This document shows, in pieces, positions 12,301 to 22,400 of a DNA stretch of 64,000 nt. The translations under genes and the position numbers were made by a program. The stretch comes from Hetaerina americana (lineage: Eukaryota > Arthropoda > Insecta > Odonata > Calopterygidae): assembly GCA_022747635.1 (NCBI GenBank), contig JAKTNV010000005.1, positions 42,422,238-42,486,237 on the forward strand. The letters are read 5' to 3'. The notes below the pieces were generated by a model, which did not search any database, was not told the DNA's origin, and saw nothing but the letters and a program-made list of their open reading frames with translations. How positions within the stretch are numbered: the first letter of the stretch is position 1; each line of letters opens with the position of its first letter.

Positions 12301-12645
12301 CGAAACGTTAAAGCTCCCCATCCCAGGTCACGGTTGCCGGAAAAAAATTATCCGTGCAAGAATAAAATTTCGAAATCACCGCGCAAAGTGAATTAAACGG
12401 GCGTTCGGGAAAAGCTATACTCCGTGAAGGGAACGATTGCGGGAGTGAAACGGAACCCCAGGATGCTGTCAAAAACATCCCTTTCGGTATTCGACATCTG
12501 GAGGACGGCCCTGCTACAGAAGAGAGAGAGAGAGCAATTATTACTCGAATGGTTACTCACAAGTCTTGTGCGTTGTGTGGGGCGCGGAGGAGACGAGGAC
12601 CACCGACGCCAAGAGGAGTGCCAATACGTTCGGGACCTTCCCCAT
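213..12645 (-). CDS. Tsf1: Transferrin 1-like iron-binding protein (10 exons, 3' part outside window)
   Basis: Secreted iron-binding transferrin of the hemolymph. Exons on the minus strand, in reading order: 12645-12561, 11516-11414, 9999-9860, 8421-8288, 6513-6366, 5229-5069, 3384-3215, 2121-1934, 1597-1357, 373-213. They join in frame for 510 codons plus one base, and every intron is GT-AG. Residues 1 to about 20 form a signal peptide (LALLLASVVLVSS). N-lobe: RDRVECYEKI, PEDMYVA, RYGGVAL (Tyr114), SCHTGVGRTVGYK (Thr140, Arg144), GYDGAIRC (Tyr229), CTWAGRPWPG (residues 296-305). C-lobe: CTWSD from 396, Asp448, YYAVAV (Tyr478), SCHTGYGRTA (Thr504, Arg508). The spacing and the C-W-A-x-R-P-W motif favour Tsf1 over the membrane-anchored Tsf2. 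Family size is about 650-700 residues, so roughly a quarter is missing at the left edge. Ligand positions were aligned by eye. Transferrin identity is near certain; the Tsf1 assignment is likely. Confidence 0.92.
1357..1597 (-). CDS. Tsf1: Tsf1 exon 9: start of C-lobe with Asp ligand
   Basis: Acceptor ATTCTAG and donor GTAAGCCT. Encodes ARYLDVISRELG, FCTWSDVGHSKCEALKM, RPRLECIRKPSIDDC and GEADVATLDGGEVRIAQ. Asp448 in T-L-D-G-G matches the vertebrate aspartate iron ligand. The intron is phase 2. Confidence 0.92.
1934..2121 (-). CDS. Tsf1: Tsf1 exon 8: inter-lobe linker
   Basis: Acceptor GTTCTGCAG and donor GTGAGTCA. Encodes a charged, probably helical stretch (EMEDLRQQISKVVELGE), then KPGDWLSSVLALRQI and PSPSEYLMK (residues 315-376). 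It connects the lobes; the Y-L-x-K at the end is conserved in insect transferrins. The intron is phase 1. Confidence 0.88.
2447..2527. repeat. Perfect 30-bp inverted repeat in Tsf1 intron 7
   Basis: Arms 2447-2476 and 2498-2527 are exact reverse complements of 30 bases around a 21-base AT-rich spacer. The arm core is CACTTTGCTTTTCCAC. It sits in the intron between exons 7 and 8. It may be a snap-back duplication, a very small MITE or a hairpin RNA source. No TA or other target duplication is evident. Confidence 0.85.
3215..3384 (-). CDS. Tsf1: Tsf1 exon 7: end of N-lobe
   Basis: Acceptor CTACTACAG and donor GTAAGCAC. Encodes LPPFSRTPEMDRDPL, YSYLCPDGSKVPL and PCTWAGRPWPGFIANS (residues 258-313). 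Where vertebrate N-lobes place the histidine ligand, this sequence has the W-P-G segment and no His, as expected for insect Tsf1. The intron is phase 2. Confidence 0.92.
3760..4140. other. CpG-rich segment inside Tsf1 intron 6
   Basis: An AT-rich intron is interrupted by a stretch with many CG dinucleotides (for example around 3797-3905). No exon of the transferrin frame fits here, and exons 6 and 7 join without it. It could be an intronic enhancer, an alternative promoter or an old insertion. Confidence 0.3.
5069..5229 (-). CDS. Tsf1: Tsf1 exon 6: second iron-ligand Tyr
   Basis: Acceptor GTCCTGCAG and donor GTGAGTAC. Encodes LCSLCENPKVCNYPD, GYDGAIRC (Tyr229, predicted iron ligand) and GDVAWTKVVVVRQFFG. 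It ends in phase 0 at residue 257. The Tyr114-Tyr229 spacing of 115 residues fits the two-tyrosine iron site described for insect Tsf1. Confidence 0.93.
6366..6513 (-). CDS. Tsf1: Tsf1 exon 5: N-lobe middle
   Basis: Acceptor TTTTCCAG and donor GTAAGAAA. Encodes LTQMGILPQPDP, RENELRALSQTF and ACLVGNWSPDEETNKRL (residues 155-203). The A-C-x-V-G-x-W-S-P-D signature is typical of insect transferrins. The intron is phase 1. Confidence 0.92.
8288..8421 (-). CDS. Tsf1: Tsf1 exon 4: first iron-ligand Tyr and anion-binding loop
   Basis: Acceptor CTTTGCAG and donor GTGAGCCG. Encodes RYGGVALVRNDLPI (Tyr114, predicted iron ligand) and LKSCHTGVGRTVGYKIPLTK. Thr140 and Arg144 are the transferrin carbonate-binding residues. 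It ends in phase 0 at residue 154. Confidence 0.93.
9860..9999 (-). CDS. Tsf1: Tsf1 exon 3: N-lobe with PEDMYVA motif
   Basis: Acceptor TTTCGCAG and donor GTAAGATC. Encodes VECYEKIRDGSVDFG, AEPEDMYVANH and FVVFEEIRDKNATH (residues 63-109). The position I align with the vertebrate N-lobe aspartate ligand is Glu here (A-E-P-E-D). NAT is a possible N-glycosylation site. The intron is phase 1. Confidence 0.9.
11414..11516 (-). CDS. Tsf1: Tsf1 exon 2: start of N-lobe
   Basis: Acceptor CTCCACAG at 11517 and donor GTGAGTGA. Encodes KLCVPKQYLESCHRM, then GIRLQCFAVRD (residues 30-62), the opening of the transferrin N-lobe with its first cysteines. Joining across the next intron gives RDRVECYEKI, a strong family match that confirms the phase-2 splice. 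Confidence 0.9.
12165..12221. repeat. Two small adjacent hairpins in Tsf1 intron 1
   Basis: GCTATCCCAC at 12165-12174 pairs with GTGGGATAGC at 12185-12194. CCGGAAT at 12203-12209 pairs with ATTCCGG at 12215-12221. Both stems are perfect. Function is unknown and chance is possible. Confidence 0.5.
12561..12645 (-). CDS. Tsf1: Tsf1 exon 1: start codon and signal peptide
   Basis: Encodes MGKVPNVLALLLASVVLVSS and then APHTTHKT, a classical secretory signal with likely cleavage after about residue 20. The ATG sits in a good arthropod context (ATCAACATGG) about 108 bases after the predicted transcription start. The same frame stays open upstream to an earlier Met, but that Met lies above the TATA box, so I reject it. 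The donor GTGAGTAA follows base 12561; the intron is phase 1. Confidence 0.88.
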
Positions 12646-12679
12646 GTTGATAGGGACGATCGGCTTCAACCCGGAGGCG

Positions 12680-12702
12680 GAGAGAGAGAGAGAGAGAGAG
12701 AG
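12680..12702. repeat. (GA)n / (CT)n tract in the Tsf1 5' UTR
   Basis: An uninterrupted run of GA dinucleotides, reading CT on the transcribed strand, between the predicted transcription start and the ATG. GA/CT tracts near promoters can bind GAGA-type factors in insects; that role is only inferred here. Confidence 0.85.
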
Positions 12703-12749
12703 CCGGGGTTGAGTGCACGGATGCAAAGAAGGAGATCCCGTAGATGTGT

Positions 12750-12782
12750 AACTGCGGACACCGACACCCGCCTTTATATACC
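12750..12782 (-). promoter_or_regulatory. Tsf1: Tsf1 core promoter: TATA box and initiator-like site
   Basis: On the minus strand TATATAAA reads from 12780 down to 12773, and an initiator-like GCAGTT is centred on 12753, 27 bases downstream. The ATG follows about 108 bases later. Spacing and position next to the signal-peptide exon support this as the core promoter. The initiator is only a partial match to the arthropod TCAGT consensus. Confidence 0.65.
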
Positions 12783-13440
12783 AGACCTCCCGGAAAAAAG
12801 CCGCAAGGAGCCTCCCTTCCCCTCTCGTCATATCCCCGGCTGCACCACTCTCACATACACACCCTCCCTCCCTCCTCCAAACCCTCCTCTCTCCCCATCC
12901 TCCTTTCCCCGGCCGCATCAATCTCCGCGACGATAGTCGGGAGTGTGGGAGGAGTCAAGGTCAATGCGTCCTCTGTGCCACCCTTTTGCCGTTTTATTTT
13001 CGCTCGGATTTAGTTCCTTTTTATTTTCTTTTTCATCTGTGAATCCGTCTCCATTGTTGCGGAGTCGGCATCAATTTCCATCCTTGCCCTCTTTGGTATT
13101 CCGTCGAGGAGGGGCGGTAGGGGGTTAGCCCCGCAGCTTAGGGGGCGGTGTCGGTGGCTTCTGGTTGGATGGGGTTTGCCGGTCCCCCGTCCATCGTCTC
13201 CAACATCATTTATGCAGCCTGGTGTCCGTAGCCGGTAAAGTGTCCACGCGTTCTGTCCCGAATCGGTCCATTGTTCAAACGGAACGTTCCGTCGTTCACC
13301 ACGTACTCCGACCTGGCCGTTCAAATTCGACGCCAAGAGCGTCACCCCAAATAGTAAAGTACGCGTAGCACAGCGGTGGTGTCCGGACGTTGAAGAGAAT
13401 GAAATGCGGGGGAAACTTGAAGATGTTTCCATTCGAGCGA
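12783..13440. other. GC-rich upstream flank of Tsf1
   Basis: GC- and CpG-rich DNA directly upstream of the TATA box, including a pyrimidine-rich stretch near 12812-12910. Open frames here are low-complexity and match no family I know. It is probably proximal promoter sequence. Confidence 0.45.
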
Positions 13441-16010
13441 CGAATCGCGCGTCATATTCCCACAGAAGTCATGCCCGAGGGAATTCATTAGTTTCTAAAA
13501 TCGAGAGGAAGAATGAGATCAGCTGGTGCGACCTTTTTTAGATCTTAAAGAAAGCTTTCGATTGACTCCCAAACATCAAAGCGATGCTCATGCGGCAAGG
13601 ATGTGGAATAAGTTGAGAGTTCTCAAACTGGATTCAGGACTTTCTCCCCAAATTCAAATATACGTTACGAACAGTCCATTTCCCAATTACCTATGCTTAA
13701 TTAGTTTCGGGTGACAGCCGGAAAAACGTAAAGAGTCCTTACTGTTCCTCACGCCCATCAGTGAAATGAACTCAAAAATATAATAAAAACAAAACTGGAC
13801 TTCTGGTCGTTCTTACGGGAATTTTCATAGAAATACCGAGCCACATGGATTGCGGAAAACTCTAAGGCGATTTACGCAGAATTAGAGAATGGTTAGGGTG
13901 AATTAAGCTTAGAATTAGATAATTAAAAATTGTACAACGGCACACATCTTAAAAAGGAAAGAGGAGAAACACTCATATGTGAACACCCTTGAAGGTGCTT
14001 AAATTAGTGCTGCTGATCGTGTAAAATACGTGGATACGTATCGTCATTAACTTCGGACCTAACTCGGGTAAGGAGCGCATTGTATCTGCGGTGACACCTT
14101 TAATACCTGTATACTAGCATTGTAATGCATGGCCGGAGTATCGAAAAAAAAAAATATATATATATATTCCGACAAAGACAACACGCTATTTATCGTTAGC
14201 GAGACTGCAGATCGAATTTATCGTGATCAATGAGGACCGAACAAAATATTTGACTCGAAAAAATTACAAAATATAGAGAGAAGCTTGATGGTTCCAGAAT
14301 GGCACGTTACAATGACTTTTTTTTACAATTACTACTTTAACTGGGAAATGAGCCAATTGAGACTTGAAGAGCTTACGCTAGATTGAAATATTGAAAATGG
14401 ATTCTTGTGATTTTATTTGCGAAATCAGAGAAAGATTAGAAGTCAAAGATCCGCATCTTCAGGTCAAACAAAGATGGAAATACGTGAGAGCTGGCTTATC
14501 GAACGGGTAGTTAAAGATCCTCCTTTTCTCACGGAATTAACGGTTCCAGAATACTTTGCTAGCTCTGATCCCTATTTTTTCATGGTTTTATTGTTCTTTT
14601 ACCACCAGGAAAATTTCTGGAGCGGTTCATGTCCCTTCTAAGTGACGGTTATGAAACGTTGAATGAACGAATCTGGTACATTGCCTAAAACACGAATTTT
14701 CGATGAGATTCACTCCAAAGCAATAGACGGTTGGACTTAATAATTAAAAACGTTATGAATTTGATTTAACCCAGATTTTTTTGTAAATTTTCGATTAATT
14801 CATGTAGTAATTTTTTGCGACCATCAATCTCACGCTTGTGCATACATTAATTTCTTAAAACTAATTCACCAAACCTTTATACTTCTCCCACATCCGCGAT
14901 TCATTAGCTCTCTCTCGCATCCAGTTGAAATATTTATCATCATTACAAACCCGTCCATCGCTCCCTCCCCTGACAGAGTTCATTCAGCGTGTGACTTTAC
15001 GCTACGCGCCCTTCATTTTGACTTCGACCTAATTTTCCGCCCGACCCTCAATGGAGAAGGATTTCGAAGCGCCCACTAACCGAACATGGCGATCACATTT
15101 GCGGGAAATCCGAAGCATTGAAAAAAATATCGTAAACCCTGCGTAGGGATAAACACGCAAAGACAATCGAAAATAAACACATCTAGACTTCGCAGTGACC
15201 AACACCAACACCACTACAGTCGTCACTTGCAAGGTCGTTTGATTAAACTCACCTGATGACCCCAAAAATTCTGACACCTAATATATATCTAAATCAAATT
15301 TAGTAAACGTTACAAATATACATATTATGGTAGTGCTTTAACTGCCGCTATAAGATTATTTAAGGGCATATTACGAGGGGTTGTAATTTGGCTTATAACT
15401 TCGAGAAACTCTTCCTCTAGTATACTATCATTTCCAAAGGTCTGTGGACAGTCACGGAGTATAGCACAAAGGATTTGGGTAGAAGTGTAAATTTTCGTTA
15501 TATTACCATTCAATGGCTGGCAAGCACTCGGACTGCGATAATATTAAATTTCCCTGAGGGGCCGGAGTGATTGTGAACCATAGAATGCCAAAATAACGAA
15601 CTTTTTCTTTTAGGAGTACCCACCTGGTACTGCGTGTGAAATTCACATTTTCAGGATAGGGGGGCCATTTCCATTCCCGGCGTCATCTTCGGATTTCTAG
15701 AAAATTCTGTTTCCCGGTATTATACTGGTATACCGGTATAAATTCTGTTTACCAGCGTGAGTTCGCGATTTGGGTTTGGTTTAGCCCTGCACGAGAGCAG
15801 CCGGCTAACTCATGAGGATGACTTCCATGTACGCCTACTTCCATCATTTCCCACGGGGAACCAACGATTTTGATTCAGAAAACGTGCTAGTCTCGATTCG
15901 ACATGCCTTTCACTCAAGCACTTTAATGACATCTGGGGTGAACGTCAGGGGTCACTGAAAGCCGAAGTTATTTGCGCTGCTTAGGATAGGAATGTAATTT
16001 TTCAGATGCT
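13441..16010. other. No gene seen
   Basis: AT-rich sequence with a short (TA)n at about 14152-14167. A minus-strand frame at 15325-15513 (62 residues) is not recognisable. I see no splice-consistent exon chain and no transposon ends. Confidence 0.4.
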
Positions 16011-16266
16011 CGTGGTAGTCTAATGAGTGGAGCGCTAGGCAACTGACCAAGGAGCCCAGGTTCGATACCCGGAGACTCCTCTGGGCGCCCTCAACTGTGT
16101 CAAATCTCTGTGATTATTCGGTTACCAGATATCGCCGAGAAATCAAATGCGGCATAGAGAATGGATCTGCCCCGCCTACCCTGGATGTGTGAATTTAACA
16201 CCCTTTATAGGGCTCAGTAAGAGGTGACCTATGTAACCAACCTTTGGGTTGATTCCTGTGTCTTGG
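16011..16266 (+). mobile_element. tRNA-derived SINE, family 1, diverged copy
   Basis: The head has a GTGGTAGTC...GGAGCG A-box region and a B box GGTTCGATACC at 16059-16069. The body shows the same order of blocks as the cleaner copies at 43.2 and 56.1 kb: a GTTACCAGAT block, CCTACCCTG, GTGTGAATTT, GGTGA and a terminal GGTTGATTCCTGTG. It is a clearly diverged, older member of the family. Confidence 0.75.
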
Positions 16267-16669
16267 TTTACGATATTCACGGAATTAGTCCACTCTCAAC
16301 GGAAGGCGCCAAGAGATCACACAAGCTAACTTCCCTTGTCGATGGTCGGAGTACTGCACATTTGAAGTGCTCCCTACGCGGTACCAAAGTAATCCCTACT
16401 TGGGTGCCGCGTGGTGCCATTCAAATTTTTGCCAAAGCCAGAAATCGAGTTGGGATGTTCTGGGTGAGGAGTCAGCGCACTAGCCGCTCTCCGAATTAGT
16501 TGCCGAAGCAAAGAAGAGGTTCGCCCATCAAAATTTTCAAGTACGGCAATATGCCCCAACCCCCGGCTCATCACTCGTTCCGACAATCTTGCAATTGTAG
16601 CTGTAAAATGACGTAAGTGTAAAAGAAACGTACTCTTTCTTTTTATTGAGTGAGTGTTTGGCGCCGATC

Positions 16670-16940
16670 TCTGAAAATATTGACTCGAGAATATTGGGCT
16701 GGCTTCCCACCCCAAAGGTTCCACTTTCGAATCCTGGCGGTGACAAATTTGATTTTGGCTGCATCACGATTTCTACCAGAACGCTAGGTAGAACTGTGCC
16801 TTTCATTAGGAGTAGGATATTGTCGACGCCTGAGTTTCCCGCCATCATTCCTAACCATGCCCTTCAAATCCTACTTGACAATGTTGCCCACCCATCCCTA
16901 TTGTGTAAAAGGTCTCAGCTGACAGTAGCCTTTCAAAAAA
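16670..16940 (+). mobile_element. SINE family 2, diverged copy
   Basis: GGCTGGCTTCCCACCCCA, a B-box-like CTTTCGAATCC, then GGCGGTG, AGGAGTAGGATATTGTCGAC and a final CTCAGCTGACAGTAGCC. The same blocks occur in the same order on the minus strand at about 49.65-50.03 kb, so this is a dispersed tRNA-headed repeat distinct from SINE family 1. Confidence 0.7.
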
Positions 16941-19845
16941 ACAAATGCTTGAAATGAAAATGCAGTGAAAATCTGGCCAATTTGAGAGTAACTTTCCTTA
17001 GATAGCAATGAGCGTCATACCGCGACTTCCCAAATCATTTGATATGAGATCATTTGGAGATTCGAAGACTTAAGAGATCAGAGTAATAGAATTGCTTCAG
17101 CCGTGTGATTTGGTGGAAGTTTACGGGAAAATGATAAACTATTCAAATCAAAAGACACCGCGGGATAATCCGTAACAGTAACTTTATCTGCTCATTGAAA
17201 TATATCCATCGATGGATTAGGATATGAATACGGATCCCTCAACTTTCGGCGGAGGGCTTCAACCATTTAGCCAAGAAAAATTGCCAACAATAATCAGTGG
17301 TTTATCGCGGACAATTTCTTGATCGGTCGATTTTTTGAGATTCACAAACTAAAAAAGACAGTGATCCTCAGTGACATTTGTAAATTAATAATTATAATAA
17401 TATTCATCAATACAAAATTAATGGGTGAATATTATTATAAAAAATAATTACCAAATGAAATGCTAAGATGGTTGAGCAATTCAAGATCGACTGTGTATTA
17501 ACAAAAGGTTGGTGACATTGGACCTTAGAGAGATACCCTGTCGATTTGAGAGATTCAAGGATTCTTTCCCCCCCTCGAACGAGTCACGATTACAAAAAAG
17601 AGTGATGCAATAATTAAGCGTTTTAAAATCTTTTCTAATTGTGGAGCCCTTACATTCAATTTTTTGTGGTATCCTGATTTATATTTCGGTATTTTTTTCT
17701 TAAGGCATCTCCATTTGCAAATATGATGTTGCTCATGGATAATTTGTTGCTCTAGGTAACTTATTATGATTATTAATACGTATTACATAGTCGTTAATAT
17801 AAATTTTCAATAAAATTAGTATGTATTTAATTATATATTTCATTACATTAGATTTATTATGTAAATCGTCCTGTTAATAACTTACGTAAAAAGCGTGAAG
17901 GTGTCACTCATCACTGAATTTCGTCGAGCCATATTTATTCTCCACCACATCATTAAGGCATCCCAGTGTGCCGATGCATCCCAATTAACAGCCACTGCAA
18001 TAAAACTATCAGTAATTCCTTCGCAGGATTTTGGGCTCGGAGTTTAGTACGCAGATTAATGTGTATAAGCTGTTTAATTTTAGCAATAACCTATTTAACT
18101 GCCATTGTTTTATAATTTCCACTCATCGTTATCCAGCTTATTACGAGAAAACGAGAGTAGATGTTTAAAAATAAGTTTACAACGCAACATTGCATTTTAT
18201 CTGCATTTTGATCTAATTACACACAATAATCGACACTCCCGCCAGAAAATTCACTATTCCAGTCAACCAATGCCATTGGCATATTTCCTAAAAGTGCAAT
18301 GATCCCTGAGATAATAAATTATTAAGGTGGTGTATACTTTTATACCGAAGAGATCATCGCCTAAAGTTCTCAATATACCAAAGGTTCTCAACCAGAAATC
18401 AGTGATAGAAACTACGAGCTTTGAGTTTCGACAAAATAAACTTGTGAGAAAAACATTCGGACTTCCTCTAGTTCCAATACAAGTACTTTCACTTCATGGC
18501 CCACTAAAGGAAATTTAAAAAAATAAATAATGAAATTTCACACAATTCAGAATAGAAAAAGGAAAATATGGAAGGTGAAAGACCTGGGTAAATTATTACG
18601 ACGTTGAATGTATTATAGAAAACATTGGTAATTATTTTTCACCAAAAATAGACTGAAGTTTCCATACTATATGTTTAGCTATTCAGAGTAGATTCGGCAT
18701 CAAGAGAATGGTGGAATGGCTGTGCAGTGTAGTACACGGGAATAGTCATTGCTGTGAAGGCTTACTTGTTCAACTATGGAAATTCTCCGAAAAGAAAATT
18801 TAAAAAAATATTATCAATATGTATTCTAACAATGTGCTGTAAATTATTTCGATGAATGACTATAGTCTTCCAAACACGCTATGCTAAGAGGGCGAAAGGA
18901 AGAAGTTTAGTGGGTAAAGTTTTTCGAACTGCGTTGAGATGGTACGACTTCGAAGATAATAAAAGAGAGCAAAAGAAAATATTTATCAAACAGCTGAGTC
19001 AGACCAGAAATTTCCACGAAAATCAAAATGGAGAGAGGGATAGAAATCATAACAACAAATGTGTTGAATGGTCATAAATGACGCAGTCACCACTACTGCT
19101 ACCAGAGTGAACGAATCGCGGCGTTTCCCTTATGGCGTTCTCTTTTCCTCATAGCCGTTCCACTTCTGGGAAACAAACACCACTTAAGTCGGTTATGACC
19201 CACTATATATTGACATTCATCACAAACTAGGCGTATCTATTGCATAAGCATTACTCACCTCACACGGTGGGATGTGGTGTTTTCCATGAATTTTTCCACG
19301 TCAAAAAATAGATGCAAAAACCAGTTGGAAAAAAATTTCTGTTTCCCGTTCAAAATCAATATGATTAGTCCCTCCAGGGCATGTAAACTAAAACAATGCT
19401 CATCATATTGCCAATAGGATTTTCCCTCATTTTTTGAAATCTTTTCCAGGCAAATTTCAAGCGATGGCATTGCACAAAATCAAATTTTTCTTTCCTTGAG
19501 GCATCTAATACTCATCATTCTCCGCGTAAGCGAATAAAGGCGAAGATCAACGTGTCGCGTTCTCTCAAGTCCTGCCTGCGCTTTGAGTATTTGGTTTTTT
19601 TAAAAATTAATTACTACTCGTAATTAACTCATAACCATAGTTACGAAGCTTCGCAGGGCTTAAGGAACGAACTATATATCACTTTCGTAACCCCTTTCCG
19701 ATTACGCAGTCTTCTTATTCCTCCAATTAGAACTAGCCTCTAACCTTTTTTCATCCCTTCGTACTCTTAACTCACGGAAGTAAAAAAGACAATGTATTAT
19801 CCTACCAATTTTAATTTAGTTTAACTAGTTTCGATATGTAGAAAT
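16941..19845. other. No gene seen
   Basis: AT-rich sequence. Open frames at 18105-18302 and 18856-19077 are short and unrecognised. No transposon ends, RNA genes or exon chains could be supported. Confidence 0.4.
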
Positions 19846-20575
19846 CATCATCAGGTACCCCCTTTTTGACTCTTCAAGCCATCCTCTTCACCCTTAACCT
19901 TCCCCTCTTATTTCTTCGGTAACGTACATTATATTCTTTGATAAGCAGTTCCTTCTTAGTGCGTGGCCTATACAGTCCGTTGGCTTTTATTTAATTAAGC
20001 TCATCGGTGTTTTTAATTTTTTTTAGACACCTCAGTTCCTCCTTATTCATTACTTAATCCACTCACTTGATTTTTGACATTAACCATCAAAGTCACGTCT
20101 TTAAGTCTTCCGTTCTAATCATTTTCTCCTTGATGAGGGTGGGCGTTTCAACAGTCCTTTACATTAACACTTTCCAGATGAAGCATTTAACAATTCTATT
20201 CCCTCGATTGATGTCGCCGTCACTGGCTAATGCTTTCCTTTTTTTCCGAAATTCTACCTTGGCCATTCATTTGCCTTTATCTCAATTCACTTCCGCTTCT
20301 CAAGTCCTCTGACTGCTGGCGAACCCAGGTATTTAATCCTTAACACCTGTCCGAGTCTCGCGAATTCCACAAGCAGTTCTATTAGTCTAAAATCTCCGTC
20401 TCCCATTACTTTTAAGACGCACTCTTCTTCCAGATACTCCAGTTTTTCCACATCCCACATATCTTCCCGCCAAAAGAAATAATGAAGGAGGAAATATCCC
20501 GTTCGCTTGCATAAAATTGATAAGATAAAAAAAACTATAACATTACAGAACATGCGAGTTTCGGGATTCATATTA
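19846..20575 (-). mobile_element. Relic of a non-LTR retrotransposon (C-terminal part)
   Basis: The minus strand reads VMGDGDFRLIELLVEFARL and then GQVLRIKYLGS, resembling the post-RT region in which a thumb segment ends in K-Y-L-G-S. Further along it reads RIVKCFIWKVL and, in decayed form, the segment that in intact elements is WSV-x-YGAETW. Several stops are present. The clade is uncertain; RTE-like is most likely by comparison with the element at 59-62 kb. Confidence 0.5.
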
Positions 20576-21965
20576 ACATAACAGGTTACAGTTTCTCAAT
20601 CCGGAAATGCAAATGCGGTAAATTCTTGACAACATGGGGTCATGAAAGGGAGGAGGCGGGATGAATAATCCAAAAAAAAACAACACATTTTTACTTAATT
20701 TTTTTTCACTTTGGGTTTGCGGATACCGTAAATGAAATATTTTTTTCCGTGAAGTCTGTTATCTTAGAGAGCCAATGGACTCCATGGGCTTTTAATTTAC
20801 CTCGACAGGTCAAAATTTTCTCAGACAAGTAATGAGAATGTTTTTGAGGAGTGATTCGGAGACGGACGGCTCAAGACTCGGTCTCGTGCGGGCAAGTGGA
20901 CCGAATTATTATTACTCGCGCTAGCTACCTATAGATTATAAGTATATATAGATATATAATTATTCATTAATACATATTTATGATATGTATATTACCATAT
21001 AATTGCTAATCGATGATGTAACCAAGGAACCAATTAACAGAAACTTTAGGCATCGACACATAAATAAACACCTAATACTCATTGAAAATTTTTATCAGCT
21101 TAATTATTTTTCTTTATTTATCGTTTAAAGGCAATCTATGGAGTGTCATAATATTGAAGAAATATTCCTGCAGGGTGAAGATACTTGACCACTCGTACGT
21201 TTTTTGCTTCCGCTCACCGTTGACTCCCAACGTCCGTATTACGAGCATTGATATTCCCTCACAGGTCATTATGCTCCCTAGCCACAACATCTCCTCACAG
21301 AAACTACGACCGAGGCGGGACTTGAAACTATGACCTTACGATAGTGCTAGCTAGAAATATTTAGAATATATTCCATTTATTGTAAAAATTTCCACCTAGT
21401 CTGTATGAAGTACGCTCTATCAATTGGGATGATTAAAAAATGGACATACCGAGCTATTTAATGCATGCCATGAACTTGACGCTTTTAACATGTGTACTCA
21501 TGAGCCACTCCTTACTCTGAAACCCTCATTCGAATAGGTTGGAAAATGTTTTCCAGATGTGAAGAAAAACTAATTTGACGTCAGCTGCTTACATTCATTC
21601 AATAACAGACATATCAACCGGATTTTTTTTACATTAAACAGAATGGAATCATTTTAAATAAAATAGTACACCATATACTTTTAATCATGTGATACATATT
21701 TTTTTAAATTTAAATATAATGCCACAGTTATTATTTATGAATATAAAATGTCGATTTATTTCAGAGAAACGAAATTAAATCGACGAATAGAGTTGAAATC
21801 ATGTTACATGCCCATACATACAGGTTGTATATCATGTCATGGTGCTCGTAAATGTATATACATCGTGGTCTTAAGTATCAGAAGTGATATACCATTTATA
21901 AATATTAAGATTAAATAGTAAACTAATACATTATATGATTTTCAATATTCCGAGTGTGAATGACA
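20576..21965. other. No gene seen; very AT-rich
   Basis: AT-rich DNA with TA-rich patches near 20938-21005. No supported coding or mobile feature. Confidence 0.4.
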
Positions 21966-21969
21966 ATTG

Positions 21970-22400
21970 TTGGAAAATTCACTTAGGCCAGAGCTCGGAC
22001 TCTTTACGTTAGCACGCGGCTCGGCTAGGCGGTGTAGGCGATTTCGCGTCGCCCGCTAAGTCTTCGCGACGGTCCAAACGTATCCATCTACCTAGCGAGT
22101 ACTGCGGAGATCGACCCATTTGCCCTAATGACGACGTCTTGAACCTTCTTCGCCGGAGGGGATGAGTGCCTCCGGCGCGACGCGGGAAATCCCGAGAGAA
22201 TTATCGCAAGACGTTGATGCCCTCGGAAGATTGCCGGGAGCAAAAAGAAAGAAAACGGACCAGAGCACGCTCTGTGACGGAAGCTTAAGGGAACGAATGA
22301 GGAAGATTCACGGGGTGGGATGCTCGGGCGATCTCAATGCAGGGGGATGACGTCCCGTTCCTGCCGGCGTGATGGAGGGGGTGGGGGCAGGAGGAAGCGC
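21970..22400. other. CpG-rich island, candidate promoter or first exon
   Basis: A sharp rise in GC and CG density in an AT-rich setting. It contains a GC hairpin (CGCCGGAGG at 22151-22159 with CCTCCGGCG at 22169-22177) and a consensus kappaB site GGGAAATCCC at 22184-22193. A 62-codon plus-strand frame (22162-22350) has no recognisable homology. It could be a promoter or an unrecognised 5' exon. Confidence 0.35.

Noticed and set aside
12553..12921. Longer minus-strand frame that starts upstream of the chosen Tsf1 ATG
   Set aside because: The upstream Met lies above the TATA box, the extra sequence is low-complexity (part of it is the CT repeat), and the signal peptide begins properly only at MGKVPN.
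12424..12936. 170-codon plus-strand frame over the Tsf1 first exon
   Set aside because: Antisense shadow of the promoter and exon 1; charged low-complexity content and no family match.
15325..15513. 62-codon minus-strand frame with balanced composition
   Set aside because: It looks slightly protein-like but has no splice context or known motif; cannot be supported as a gene.
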